From Ruegeria sp. HKCCD8929 (lineage in GTDB: Bacteria; Pseudomonadota; Alphaproteobacteria; Rhodobacterales; Rhodobacteraceae), in the NCBI RefSeq assembly GCF_013031405.1, contig NZ_WPZY01000012.1, positions 62,001 through 126,000 on the forward strand: DNA of 64,000 bases. Direction: 5' to 3'. The notes beneath the pieces are model-generated. The model was not told the origin of the DNA. It saw nothing but the letters and a program-made list of their open reading frames with translations, and ran no database searches. Both the position numbers and the translations under genes were made by a program. Shown here piece by piece: positions 43,536 through 52,204 of the stretch (the stretch's first letter is position 1; every line of letters starts with the position of its first letter).

Positions 43536-44234
43536 CTACCGCCGGAACAAGACGTTCTGCGCCTGCTTGTCCCGGTGATCCCCGCGCAGTTCGGCGTAAA
43601 GGGCGCGGCCTGCCTGCACCCCAGGACGGGCGCCCATGACCTCGAGCCAGCGGGCGAAGTGGGGTTTGTCCGCGAGCGTCTGTTGCTGACCCTCCCACAG
43701 GCTGGCCCAGCCCCAGATCGACATGTCGGCGATGGAGTAGAAGTCTCCGGCTACGTATTCGGTTTCGGCCAGCCGCCGGTCCAGCACACCGTAGAGGCGG
43801 GCGACCTCGGCGCGATAGCGGTCCTTGGCGTAGGGCAGGTCCTGCGGCGGATCGAGTTGCGGAGCGTATTTCAGGAAGTGATGCGCCTGACCCGCCATCG
43901 GGCCGACGCCGCCCATTTGCCACATCAGCCATTGCTCGACGGCGCTCCGGTCGCGTTCGGTTTGGCCATAGAACCGCCCGGTCTTGCGCGCCAGATACAT
44001 TAGGATCGCGCCGCTTTCGAACAGTGAAATCGGCTCACCGCCCGGCCCGTCGGGGTCGATGATCGCAGGCATGCGGTTGTTGGGCGCGATCTTGAGGAAC
44101 GCGGGGTCGAACTGGTCGCCCTTGCCGATGTCGATCAGGTTTGTGTGATAGGGCAGCTCCATCTCTTCCAGCGCGATGGAGATCTTCCAGCCGTTGGGTG
44201 TGGGCCAGTAATACAGCTCGATCGGGTCCGCCAT
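43536..44234 (-). CDS. Glutathione S-transferase family protein
   Basis: A 232-residue GST of the YfcG/YghU (Nu) type. The thioredoxin-like half has YYWPTPNGWKISIALEEMEL and NNRMPAIIDPDGPGGEPISL with FESGAILMYLA; the helical half has MWQMGGVGPMAGQAHHFLKY and VAGDFYSIADMSIWGWASLW. Such proteins are often disulfide-bond reductases. Stand-alone. Confidence 0.92.
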   Translation of the reverse strand: MADPIELYYWPTPNGWKISIALEEMELPYHTNLIDIGKGDQFDPAFLKIAPNNRMPAIIDPDGPGGEPISLFESGAILMYLARKTGRFYGQTERDRSAVEQWLMWQMGGVGPMAGQAHHFLKYAPQLDPPQDLPYAKDRYRAEVARLYGVLDRRLAETEYVAGDFYSIADMSIWGWASLWEGQQQTLADKPHFARWLEVMGARPGVQAGRALYAELRGDHRDKQAQNVLFRR

Positions 44235-44258
44235 GCATCCTCCTTAACCTGAGGGGAT

Positions 44259-45193
44259 CATGAGGCTTTCTGGGCAAACGGCAAGAGCAGTTGCGGCCGT
44301 GGCAGGGCAAAAAGTCGTGACCAGCGCCGGGCCGGCCGTTCGGGCAGGCCGCAGCTCAGGGTGGGCAGGCTCAGCCGGTCGTGGTTTCTCAGCAGCGCGT
44401 TATAGACCCTCAGAACGCCGGGGCGGGTGTAGCTGGACCAATGGCAAATGCGCCGCCGGGGCGCCGCTATGGGGATGGCCAGGCGGGCCAGGTGAGCCAG
44501 AGTGTCGGGGCAATCCAGTTGCAGCGTGACGGCGTTTGGTGCGTCAAGGCCCAGGCCGATGCTGCGGTCGCCGCGTTTCGGCGGCGCGATCAGCCATTCG
44601 TAAAGGGCGTCGAACAGATCGTTTTCACGGCTCGTGACATTTATGAACTCGGCCTGACGGCCAGCAGAGGTTGCCAGGGCCGCAAGCGCCCGGTTGCGAT
44701 AGGCGGCGCCGGTCATGGAAATGATCCGCCTGAGCGCGCCCGCTGGAACATGATGCAGGGCTTCTAGCGCCAGTTCGGTGCCCATCGAATGGCCGATGAA
44801 ATGGATCGGCCGCGCCGGGTTGAGGCGGTGAAGCTCGGCGATGATCCCGGCCAGCACCCGGCCCGCCATCATCGCCCGCCGCCGCGCCGCCCAGAGCGGC
44901 CCGCCGGCATCCCAGCCAAAGGCGATCGCCAGCCCCTCATCGGCGCAGCCGGAGCCGAAGCCGAGCTGTTTGGGCCAGCTTGGGCCGGAGCACGGGCCCG
45001 GCGCGGGGTGCAGCGACAGGATGTTGCGGTGCGGACAGGCCTGCGCGTCATCGGGCCGGTATTTGTACCCGTGGGTCATGACGATCACCGGGCCTTCCAG
45101 CGTGCGGGTCTGGCGCAGGGCGCCGTGCACGGGCCGGGGGCTGCGGTGCAACGCGGCCCTGTCGCCTGTCACGTTGATCCTGATCACCGGCAT
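44259..45193 (-). CDS. Alpha/beta hydrolase, lipase-like
   Basis: An ~311-residue alpha/beta hydrolase. The oxyanion-side strand is VIVMTHGYKYRPDD and the nucleophile elbow is IHFIGHSMGTELALEALHHV (Ser in GHSMG). A plausible acid/His lie in the C-terminal half. Substrate unknown. The start at MPVIRINVTGDRA is preferred; the frame is open five codons further upstream. Confidence 0.82.
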
Positions 45194-45336
45194 GGCTCTG
45201 CCTCGCACAAGGTGTTGCGGTGGTGCTGTCTCACAACGCTATGACGGTCGGGTACAGGGACCGTTACTGAACGGTGACGACGCGCGTTGCGGGCTTGACG
45301 CGCCGGGGCGCTGGGCGTATGGGCAGGGCAGAGACC

Positions 45337-45395
45337 ACGTGGCGATTTGTTACCGGATTGCGGGCCACGCTAAACAACACCGCTAAAAGGTCAGG
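45337..45395 (+). ncRNA. SAM-II riboswitch
   Basis: Upstream of metZ. P1 is CGTGGC (45338-45343) paired with GCCACG (45364-45369). The pseudoknot pairs TTGTT (45347-45351) with AACAA (45373-45377). The signature GATTTGTTACCGGATTGCGG and the downstream CGCTAAAAGG match known SAM-II RNAs, which bind S-adenosylmethionine and switch off methionine genes in alphaproteobacteria. Confidence 0.88.
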
Positions 45396-45398
45396 ATG

Positions 45399-45450
45399 AA
45401 AGACCCCTTTCGCTTGGCCGCGTCTGGGGTTTTTTCTTTGCCCTCTGGTT
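45399..45450 (+). terminator. Possible expression-platform terminator
   Basis: AAAGACCCC can pair with GGGGTTTTTT about 18 bases later, a U-run stem typical of a transcriptional terminator, placed between riboswitch and metZ start. It could be the off switch; sequestration of the AAAAGG site is the alternative. Confidence 0.5.
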
Positions 45451-45470
45451 TCGGGGTCGAAAGGGATGAG

Positions 45471-46661
45471 ATGAGCGAGAGCTGGAACAAACGCACCCAA
45501 GCCGTGCATGGCGGTATCCGCCGCAGTCAGTACAACGAGGTGAGCGAGGCTATTTTCCTCACCCAGGGCTTCGTTTACGAAAACGCCGAACAGGCCGAGG
45601 CGCGGTTCATCGAAAGCGGCCCGGATGAGTTCATCTATGCCCGTTACGGCAACCCCACCGTGTCGATGTTCGAACAGCGGATTGCGGCGCTGGAGGGGGG
45701 CGAGGACGCCTTTGCCACCGCGTCCGGCATGGCGGCGGTCAATGGTGCGCTGACCTCGATGCTGCAGGCGGGCGATCATGTGGTGTCGGCGAAGGCGCTC
45801 TTTGGGTCCTGTCTTTATATTCTGGAAAACATCCTCAGCCGCTACGGGGTCGAGGTGACGTTTGTGGACGGCACCGATCTGGAGGCCTGGAAGGCGGCGA
45901 TCCGTCCCGACACCAAGGCGGTATTCTTCGAATCCATGTCGAACCCGACCTTGGAGGTGATCGACATCGCCGCCGTCTCGGAACTGGCCCATGCGGTGGG
46001 GGCTGTGGTGGTGGTGGACAATGTGTTCTCGACCCCGGTATTCTCGAAAGCCATCGAGCAGGGGGCGGATGTGGTGGTCTATTCCGCCACCAAGCATATC
46101 GACGGGCAGGGCCGCGCGCTGGGCGGCGTGATCATCGGCACCCGCGAGTTCATCCGGGGCACGGTCGAGCCCTATCTCAAGCATACCGGCGGAGCGCTGA
46201 GCCCGTTCAATGCGTGGATCATGCTCAAGGGGCTTGAGACCATCGCGCTGCGGGTAAACGCGCAGGCCGACACCGCGCGGAAGGTGGCCGAGGCGCTGGA
46301 GGGGCATCCAGCGCTGGAGCGCATCCTGTTCCCCGGCCTCAGGACCCACGCGCAGAACGCGCTGGTACAGAGCCAGTTGGGCGGCAAGGGCGGCACCGTG
46401 CTGTCGCTGGATATCAAGGGCGGGAAGGCGGCGGCCTTTGCCTTTCTCAATGCCATGACCATCCCGGTGATCTCGAACAACCTCGGGGACGCGAAATCCA
46501 TCGCGACCCACCCGGCGACGACGACGCATCAGCGCCTGAGCGAAGAGCAGCGTGATGAACTGGGGATCACCCCGGGTCTGATCCGCCTGTCCATCGGTCT
46601 GGAGGATGTGGAGGACCTGCTGGCCGATATCAAACAGGCGCTGGACGCCTCGCAAGGGTGA
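45471..46661 (+). CDS. metZ: O-succinylhomoserine sulfhydrylase
   Basis: A 396-residue PLP enzyme of methionine synthesis. The PLP Lys is in VVVYSATKHIDGQGRALGG. Other family segments are FIYARYGNPTVSMFEQRIAA and ATASGMAAVNGALTSML. It converts O-succinylhomoserine and sulfide to homocysteine. A GGGATGAG site precedes the ATG at 45471; an upstream in-frame ATG at 45396 would add 25 unrelated residues and lies within the switch region. Confidence 0.93.
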   Translation: MSESWNKRTQAVHGGIRRSQYNEVSEAIFLTQGFVYENAEQAEARFIESGPDEFIYARYGNPTVSMFEQRIAALEGGEDAFATASGMAAVNGALTSMLQAGDHVVSAKALFGSCLYILENILSRYGVEVTFVDGTDLEAWKAAIRPDTKAVFFESMSNPTLEVIDIAAVSELAHAVGAVVVVDNVFSTPVFSKAIEQGADVVVYSATKHIDGQGRALGGVIIGTREFIRGTVEPYLKHTGGALSPFNAWIMLKGLETIALRVNAQADTARKVAEALEGHPALERILFPGLRTHAQNALVQSQLGGKGGTVLSLDIKGGKAAAFAFLNAMTIPVISNNLGDAKSIATHPATTTHQRLSEEQRDELGITPGLIRLSIGLEDVEDLLADIKQALDASQG

Positions 46662-46671
46662 AACCCGCGCG

Positions 46672-46802
46672 CCCAAGGCGTTTCGAAACGCCTTGGGTCC
46701 GGCCCTGCCGTTTTGCGTTTCGGCGGGGTCTCGTTCCCACATCCGGCTTCGCGGTGGAAGCCGCTTGCAAGCGGCTTGAACAAGGCGTTTCGAAACGCCT
46801 TG
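46672..46802. repeat. Three perfect palindromes between convergent genes
   Basis: A 26-base palindrome centred on TTTCGAAA (46672-46697), a 20-base palindrome with AAGCCGCTTG (46758-46777), and a second copy of the first over 22 bases (46781-46802; CAAGGCGTTTCGAAACGCCT then TG). They lie between metZ and the DddP-like gene and could act as bidirectional terminators or as REP-like mobile elements. Confidence 0.85.
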
Positions 46803-46806
46803 CCGC

Positions 46807-48057
46807 TCACATCTCCCACGGGAAACTGTCCAGCCGTTCTGCGCCGGTTTCGGTGATGAGCACTTGCGTTTCCAGCTTGACGCTCTCGGAACCCTCTTCG
46901 GCGATCAGGCTTTCGACGCAGACCACCTGACCGGTCTCGAAATGCCCACTGTGACTGGCTTCGAAATCCGGATGCAGCAGCACCACCGGCCATTCGTCTG
47001 CCATGCCGACCCCATGCGCTGCCAGCGAATAGCGGTGGGGCTGGTAAGCGGCTGGAATCCGCCAGCTTTTGGCGTTGAATTCGGCAAAGCTCAGACCCGG
47101 CTCCAGCAGCGCCAGATTGTGGTCGATCTGCGCCCGCGCCGCTGCATATAGCCGCTTCTGCCGGTCCGTCATCGGTACGTCGCCGCAGATCCAGGAGCGG
47201 CTGAGATCGGCGCAATAGCCGTAGGGGCCGATCATGTCGGTGTCGAACGAGATCATTTCGCCCAGCCGGCATTCCCGGTTCGAGCATTCGCGGTACCACG
47301 GGTTGGTGTTCGGCCCGCAGGTCAGCAGCTTGGTCTCGAGCCACTCGCCGCCCGAGCGGGCGTTTTCGAAATGCAGATGCGCCCACAGCTCGCGCTCGGT
47401 CACGCCGGGCACCGAGTGCTGGTAGATCCGTGCCATCCCGGCCTCGCAGACGCGGATGGTCCAGCGCATCAGCGCGACCTCGTCGGCGGATTTGACCGAG
47501 CGGGCGATCTCGGTGACCTGGCCGCCCTCGATAATCTCGACCCCGCGCGCGGACAGCGCCGCGACGCCTTCGGGTTCCAGCCGGTCTACCGCCAGCCGCA
47601 TGTTGCCGCCGCCATGGGCGCGTAACTCGGTGACGATCTCGTCGGCCCATAGCGCCAGCCGCTCGCCGGACCGGTCTCCGGCGCACATGAACATCCATCC
47701 GATGGAGTTGCGCAGCTCGTCGATCCCCGGCAGCCCGTCATTGAGGTGCTCGCAGCCCTTGAATTCGAACATGATCCCCGGGCCGCCATTCAGGATCAGC
47801 GCGTAGCGGATCGGGTTGTGGCTGGTCCAGACCCCCATGTTCGAGCTGTCGAAGGCGTAACGGATGTTGACCGGATCGTAGAGCAGCAGCCCGGCCACAT
47901 TATGGGCGTCCATCAGAGCGCGGAAACGGGACAGGCGGTAGGCGCGGGCGCGGTCCAGAACCTCGGCCGGCAAGGGGCTTTTCAGCGGGCGGTCGGCGCC
48001 CTCGGCGTTCAGATAGGCGAGTTTGCGGTCATCCTTGAACGGGGTTGCCTCGTTCAT
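46807..48057 (-). CDS. M24-family metalloenzyme, DddP-like (possible DMSP lyase)
   Basis: A 416-residue creatinase/aminopeptidase-fold protein. It keeps the metal ligands known from DddP: DTD and a later Asp in SFDTDMIGPYGYCADLSRSW, His in SLAAHGVGMADEWPV, and two Glu residues (CVESLIAEEG, VKLETQVLITE). The Tyr and Asp implicated in DMSP lysis are also present (RYSLAAHGVGMADEW). It is shorter than DddP at the N-terminus and diverges elsewhere, so it may be a paralogue with another substrate. It overlaps the 2OG oxygenase gene by 4 bases. Confidence 0.7.
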   Translation of the reverse strand: MNEATPFKDDRKLAYLNAEGADRPLKSPLPAEVLDRARAYRLSRFRALMDAHNVAGLLLYDPVNIRYAFDSSNMGVWTSHNPIRYALILNGGPGIMFEFKGCEHLNDGLPGIDELRNSIGWMFMCAGDRSGERLALWADEIVTELRAHGGGNMRLAVDRLEPEGVAALSARGVEIIEGGQVTEIARSVKSADEVALMRWTIRVCEAGMARIYQHSVPGVTERELWAHLHFENARSGGEWLETKLLTCGPNTNPWYRECSNRECRLGEMISFDTDMIGPYGYCADLSRSWICGDVPMTDRQKRLYAAARAQIDHNLALLEPGLSFAEFNAKSWRIPAAYQPHRYSLAAHGVGMADEWPVVLLHPDFEASHSGHFETGQVVCVESLIAEEGSESVKLETQVLITETGAERLDSFPWEM

Positions 48058-48839
48058 GACGCGCGCCCGTAAAAGCCTAGCCGCTCAGCGTCCGAAAACG
48101 TCACGCCGGGGCGTTCATAGTAGGAGAAGACCGCAATCACCCGCTCCCGCGCGCCTTTGACCGGGGTCACGCGGTGGGCGGTGTTCTTGCCCTTGAACAC
48201 GTTGAGCGTGCCGGGGCTGAGGGTGATGACCTTGCTCTCGGGGTCTTCGCCGCGCAGCAGCCGGGCGACACCGTCATAGTTCGGGTCGCCGTCGCTGCGC
48301 AGATCGGTGCGGTATTCGAAGCCGCCGCCCTGATCGGGGGCCTGCAGCAGCAAGGTGGTGGTAAATTCCGAGCGGTCGAAATGCCAGTTCAACGCCTGCC
48401 CCTCGCGGTAGGACATCACGTTCACACAGGCCAGCGGGTCCTCCATCACGTGCAGTTCGGGCTTGTCCATGGTGGCGGCGAGGAAGGTGGCGAACTGGGG
48501 CCATTCATAGAGCCGCAGCAGCGCAGACCCCGCGATCTGATCGGCGCAGAGCGTCCGGTTCGAGGTCTGGAACTGCCGCAGGGCCGGGTGATCCGGGGGC
48601 AGGCCCTCGACCGGTTTGAAATAGATATTGTGCATCCGCTCGTGCAGGAAGGCGTCCGCGCCGAAACGGGGTGCCATCTCGGCCACCGCCTGTGCCGCGA
48701 TCCCGGGCCGCATCAGCCCGTCGAGGTTGAACATCCCCTCGGCCGCCAGATCGGCGCGGCAGCGGTCGACCAGCGCCTGCCAGTCGGGACTGTGCGGGCG
48801 GTGCAGGGGAAACCGGTCGAGATCGAGGATGTCGTGCAT
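48054..48839 (-). CDS. 2-oxoglutarate/Fe(II) oxygenase family protein
   Basis: A 261-residue oxygenase. The iron-binding HxD is in GQALNWHFDRSEFTTTLLLQ and the distal His is in NVFKGKNTAHRVTPVKGARE with the 2OG-binding Arg nearby. It resembles amino-acid hydroxylases and halogenases of this fold; substrate unknown. It is first in a two-gene operon with the DddP-like gene and divergent from a LysR gene. A start at 48899 would extend it by 20 residues; 48839 gives the more usual N-terminus. Confidence 0.8.
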   Translation of the reverse strand: MHDILDLDRFPLHRPHSPDWQALVDRCRADLAAEGMFNLDGLMRPGIAAQAVAEMAPRFGADAFLHERMHNIYFKPVEGLPPDHPALRQFQTSNRTLCADQIAGSALLRLYEWPQFATFLAATMDKPELHVMEDPLACVNVMSYREGQALNWHFDRSEFTTTLLLQAPDQGGGFEYRTDLRSDGDPNYDGVARLLRGEDPESKVITLSPGTLNVFKGKNTAHRVTPVKGARERVIAVFSYYERPGVTFSDAERLGFYGRAS

Positions 48840-48938
48840 GGGCAGGGCCTTTCCTGGGACAGGATCAATCTGCCCCGGTCTTGCCATCTTAGACACCATA
48901 AAATATCTTGGTCAGCATAAGGAAATCTTGAGGCCAAC

Positions 48939-49811
48939 GTGAAACTCCCCCCGCTCAACGCCCTGCGCGCCTTTGAATGTGCCGCCCGCACCGGCAGTTT
49001 TGCCGCCGCCGGGGGTGAGTTGGGCGTCACCTCGGCGGCGGTCAGCCTGCAGGTGCGAAACCTCGAGGACTGGCTGGGTCGGCAGCTTTTCACCCGCCGT
49101 GCCAACCGGATCTGGCTGACCGATGCGGGGCGGGATTATTACATGAATGCGGCGTCGGCCCTGACGGATATCGCCAGCTTTACTCAGGCACTGACCGAGA
49201 GCGACCCGCGCCGCCCGCTGGTGATCAGCGCCACGCCCGCTCTGGGAGAGCTGTGGCTGCCGGACCGGTTGGCACGCTTTGCGGAACTGCGCCCCGACGT
49301 GCCGCTGGAACTGCGGTTCCAGGCCGAGGACCCGGATCTGGAACAGCACGGCATTGACGCGCGGCTGAGCTATGGGGGCGAATTGCCGGAATACCGGACC
49401 ACCGCGCTGTTTACCGATCACCTGCTGCCAGTGGGCCGGCGGGGCAGCGATCCGATGCGGGCCCGCCGGATCGCGGTGAACTGGGGGCAGAATATCTCAT
49501 CGGTGCCGGGCTGGGCGCAGTGGTTCGCCGCGCAAGGCGTGCCCCCGCCCGAGACCGGGCCCGAGGTCACCGCGCCCTCGGTTCCGGCGGCGCTGTCTCT
49601 GGCCGCTGCCGGGCTGGGCGTGGCGCTGCTGCCCGCGCGGGTCCTCTCGGGCGCGCTTGCCTCGGGGCGGGTTGCGGCCTGTTCCGATCTGTCCCTGCCG
49701 ATGCCGCGGCCCTATGTGATGATCACCGCCCACTACAAGGCGCGCTCGCGCCGGTTGCGCGATCTGGCCGGGGTTCTGACTGCCGCTACAGACGCCTCCG
49801 CCGCAACGTAA
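48939..49811 (+). CDS. LysR-family transcriptional regulator (GcvA-like)
   Basis: A 290-residue LTTR starting with GTG. The HTH is LRAFECAARTGSFAAAGGEL followed by GVTSAAVSLQVRNLEDWLG. The effector domain has the usual Rossmann-like halves. It is divergent from the oxygenase/DddP-like operon with a short shared promoter region, so it probably controls that operon. Confidence 0.92.
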   Translation: MKLPPLNALRAFECAARTGSFAAAGGELGVTSAAVSLQVRNLEDWLGRQLFTRRANRIWLTDAGRDYYMNAASALTDIASFTQALTESDPRRPLVISATPALGELWLPDRLARFAELRPDVPLELRFQAEDPDLEQHGIDARLSYGGELPEYRTTALFTDHLLPVGRRGSDPMRARRIAVNWGQNISSVPGWAQWFAAQGVPPPETGPEVTAPSVPAALSLAAAGLGVALLPARVLSGALASGRVAACSDLSLPMPRPYVMITAHYKARSRRLRDLAGVLTAATDASAAT

Positions 49812-49957
49812 CCGGCTGTTTCGGCGCATTCGGCCTGGAAAAGACGTTTTTTCACACCATTTTGCGATCCGGGCTGATATTTGCTGCGTAGTGGGACTAG
49901 AATGGAATTTGTCCTGCTGCGGCCTATATACGGTCGACCAACCGAGGAAATGCGCCG

Positions 49958-51061
49958 ATGAATTTTCACCCTCGTGATGTGAACGAGATCCCGGACCGCG
50001 ACGAAGCGGCCGCCGCGCTGGACGTGCTGCGGGCATGGGCCAAGACCGCCACCGAGGCTGAGATCAGCCAGCTTGACCCGGCCGTTGCGCGGCTGGTGCC
50101 CGGGCTGGTGCCGGTGAACTATCCGTCGCTGTCGCGCGAATATTCCGAGGATTTCGTGTCCGACGAGGCGTATCGCGCCTCGCTGCCCGATCTGCAGAAC
50201 GGCCCGTCCAGCCTGATCCGGGGGGCAAAGCAGCAGATCCAACATGTGGGGATTTCGAATTTCCGGTTGCCGATCCGGTTTCACCGCAAGCGGGGCGAGG
50301 ATCTGACGCTGGAGACCTCGGTGACCGGCACCGTGAGCCTGGAGGCCGGCAAGAAGGGCATCAACATGTCCCGGATCATGCGGTCGTTTTACAAGCACGC
50401 CGAGCGCACCTTCAGCTTTGAGGTGATCGAGGCGGCGCTGAGCGATTACATGGCCGATCTGGACAGTATCGACGCCCGTATCCAGATGCGGTTTTCCTAT
50501 CCCGACCGGGTCGAGAGCCTGCGGTCGGGCCTGTCGGGCTATCAGTATTACGATATCGCGCTGGAACTGGTCGAACAGGGTGGCGTGCGGAAAAAGATCA
50601 TCCATCTGGACTATGTCTATTCCTCGACCTGCCCCTGCTCGCTGGAGCTGAGCGAGCATGCGCGCTCGACGCGCGGGCAACTGGCCACGCCGCATTCGCA
50701 GCGCTCGGTGGCGCGGATTTCGGCGGTGGTGGACCCGGATGCCGATTGTCTGTGGTTCGAGGATCTGATCGCGCTCTGCCGCCGGGCGGTGCCGACCGAG
50801 ACACAGGTGATGGTCAAGCGCGAGGATGAACAGGCCTTTGCCGAACTGAATGCCGCCAACCCGATCTTTGTCGAGGATGCGGCGCGGCTGTTCTGTGCCG
50901 AGTTGCAGGCCGATCACCATATCGGTGATTTCCGCGTGATCGCGAGCCATCAGGAGAGCCTGCACAGCCATGACGCGGTCTCGATCCTGACCGAGGGGCC
51001 GACCTTTGAGGCGCAAAGCCTCGATCCCAAACTGTTCAACACGCTGTTTCACGTCGGCTGA
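49958..51061 (+). CDS. folE2: GTP cyclohydrolase FolE2
   Basis: A 367-residue type IB GTP cyclohydrolase, the first enzyme of folate synthesis. FolE2 motifs include HVGISNFRLPIRFHRKRGED, the metal-binding Cys region YVYSSTCPCSLELSEHARST, and the C-terminal ELQADHHIGDFRVIASHQES. FolE2 is often used when zinc is limiting; no clear zinc-regulator site is seen here. Monocistronic. Confidence 0.95.
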   Translation: MNFHPRDVNEIPDRDEAAAALDVLRAWAKTATEAEISQLDPAVARLVPGLVPVNYPSLSREYSEDFVSDEAYRASLPDLQNGPSSLIRGAKQQIQHVGISNFRLPIRFHRKRGEDLTLETSVTGTVSLEAGKKGINMSRIMRSFYKHAERTFSFEVIEAALSDYMADLDSIDARIQMRFSYPDRVESLRSGLSGYQYYDIALELVEQGGVRKKIIHLDYVYSSTCPCSLELSEHARSTRGQLATPHSQRSVARISAVVDPDADCLWFEDLIALCRRAVPTETQVMVKREDEQAFAELNAANPIFVEDAARLFCAELQADHHIGDFRVIASHQESLHSHDAVSILTEGPTFEAQSLDPKLFNTLFHVG

Positions 51062-51381
51062 GACCAGGGGACATGTTTTACGGCTGCTCGAATGATGAGC
51101 AGCCGTTTGCGTTTGTGCCTGCATCTTGGAAGGAATCCGCCGATGCATGAGCGAATTGCCGCACTGCGGCATAATTTTCTGCGGCTGCGTGGGGAATAGT
51201 CCTATATTGAGACTGAATGTCGAAGCGGTGCCGGCAACGCAGATGAAACCGGCGCCAGACCTTGAGGGATCGCGATGCGCAGGCTGCGTTATTGCACGGA
51301 CAGAAGGACCGGTCGTTTTGGGCCGCTTCCGCCTTTTCGGTTCGCTTCGGCACTTGGGCTTTCCATAGGAGTGAAACACGG
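51062..51381. other. Gap between folE2 and the H1-like gene
   Basis: 320 bases. The terminator is at its start; the rest has no recognisable gene or site. A frame open from 51262 is an upstream extension of the next gene. Confidence 0.5.
51080..51106 (+). terminator. Terminator of folE2
   Basis: Perfect 10-base-pair stem ACGGCTGCTC/GAGCAGCCGT with a 7-base loop, followed by a T-rich tract. Confidence 0.82.
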
Positions 51382-52152
51382 ATGACCCCCATAACCCACC
51401 CGCTTGAACTGCAGGCTACCGCGATGCGGATGGCCGGGTATGCGCTGACCAATCAGATCCGGATCATGCAGATCATGACCCAGTCCGCGCTGAACGCGCC
51501 GATGATTCAGGTGCAGGCGCTGCATGCGGCGGCCTCGGTGCCGTCCAAGACGGTGACATCCTTCAAATCCGAGCGCACGGCAGCGCCGAAAGCCGCTCCT
51601 GCGGCGGCCAAACCGGCCAAGCCGAAGGTTGCCAAGCCTGCTGCAAAACCGAAAGCGAGCAAGCCTGCTGTAAAGGCCTCGCCTGCGCCAAAAGCCAAGC
51701 CCGCCGCAAAGGCCAAGCCTGCTGCCAAGGCCAAGCCTGCAGCACCTGCCAAAGCCGCGCCCAAACCTGTTGCCGCACCGAAAGCGGTGGCACCCAAACC
51801 GACGCCCAAGGCGGCGGCACCTGCCAAGCCCGCCGCAGCGGCCAAACCGGCTGCAAAACCTGCTCCGGCTCGCAAACCGGTGACCCGCCCGGCGCCGAAA
51901 CCGGCAGCCGCCAAGACCGCCAAACCCGCAGCCAGCGCGCCTGTCAAACCTGCCGCCGCCAAGCCGGTGAAAGCAGCGCCTCAGGCCAAGGCGGAACCGG
52001 TCAAACCTGCCGCGCCCACGACGCCGCCGCAGCCCGCCCCGAAAGCGGCAGCATCAACCGCGACCGAGGCCCAGAATGCCACCCGCCGCCGCGCCCGTGT
52101 GCCCTCGGCGCCGCCGCCGATGCCGGAACGGAAGCCCGAAACCGACGCCTGA
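51382..52152 (+). CDS. Histone H1-like Lys/Ala/Pro-rich protein
   Basis: A 256-residue protein. The first ~60 residues are a helical, phasin-like segment (LQATAMRMAGYALTNQIRIM); the rest is a long low-complexity tail of AKPAAK and PKAA-type repeats (over 170 residues), similar to bacterial H1-like nucleoid proteins or polyhydroxyalkanoate granule-associated proteins. The strong positive charge suggests DNA or granule binding. The repeats may vary by slippage. Confidence 0.7.
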   Translation: MTPITHPLELQATAMRMAGYALTNQIRIMQIMTQSALNAPMIQVQALHAAASVPSKTVTSFKSERTAAPKAAPAAAKPAKPKVAKPAAKPKASKPAVKASPAPKAKPAAKAKPAAKAKPAAPAKAAPKPVAAPKAVAPKPTPKAAAPAKPAAAAKPAAKPAPARKPVTRPAPKPAAAKTAKPAASAPVKPAAAKPVKAAPQAKAEPVKPAAPTTPPQPAPKAAASTATEAQNATRRRARVPSAPPPMPERKPETDA

Positions 52153-52204
52153 GACGTCGCCTTCGGCTTGACAGTGCAGGTCCAGCGCGCCAACCCTGCG
52201 CCTC

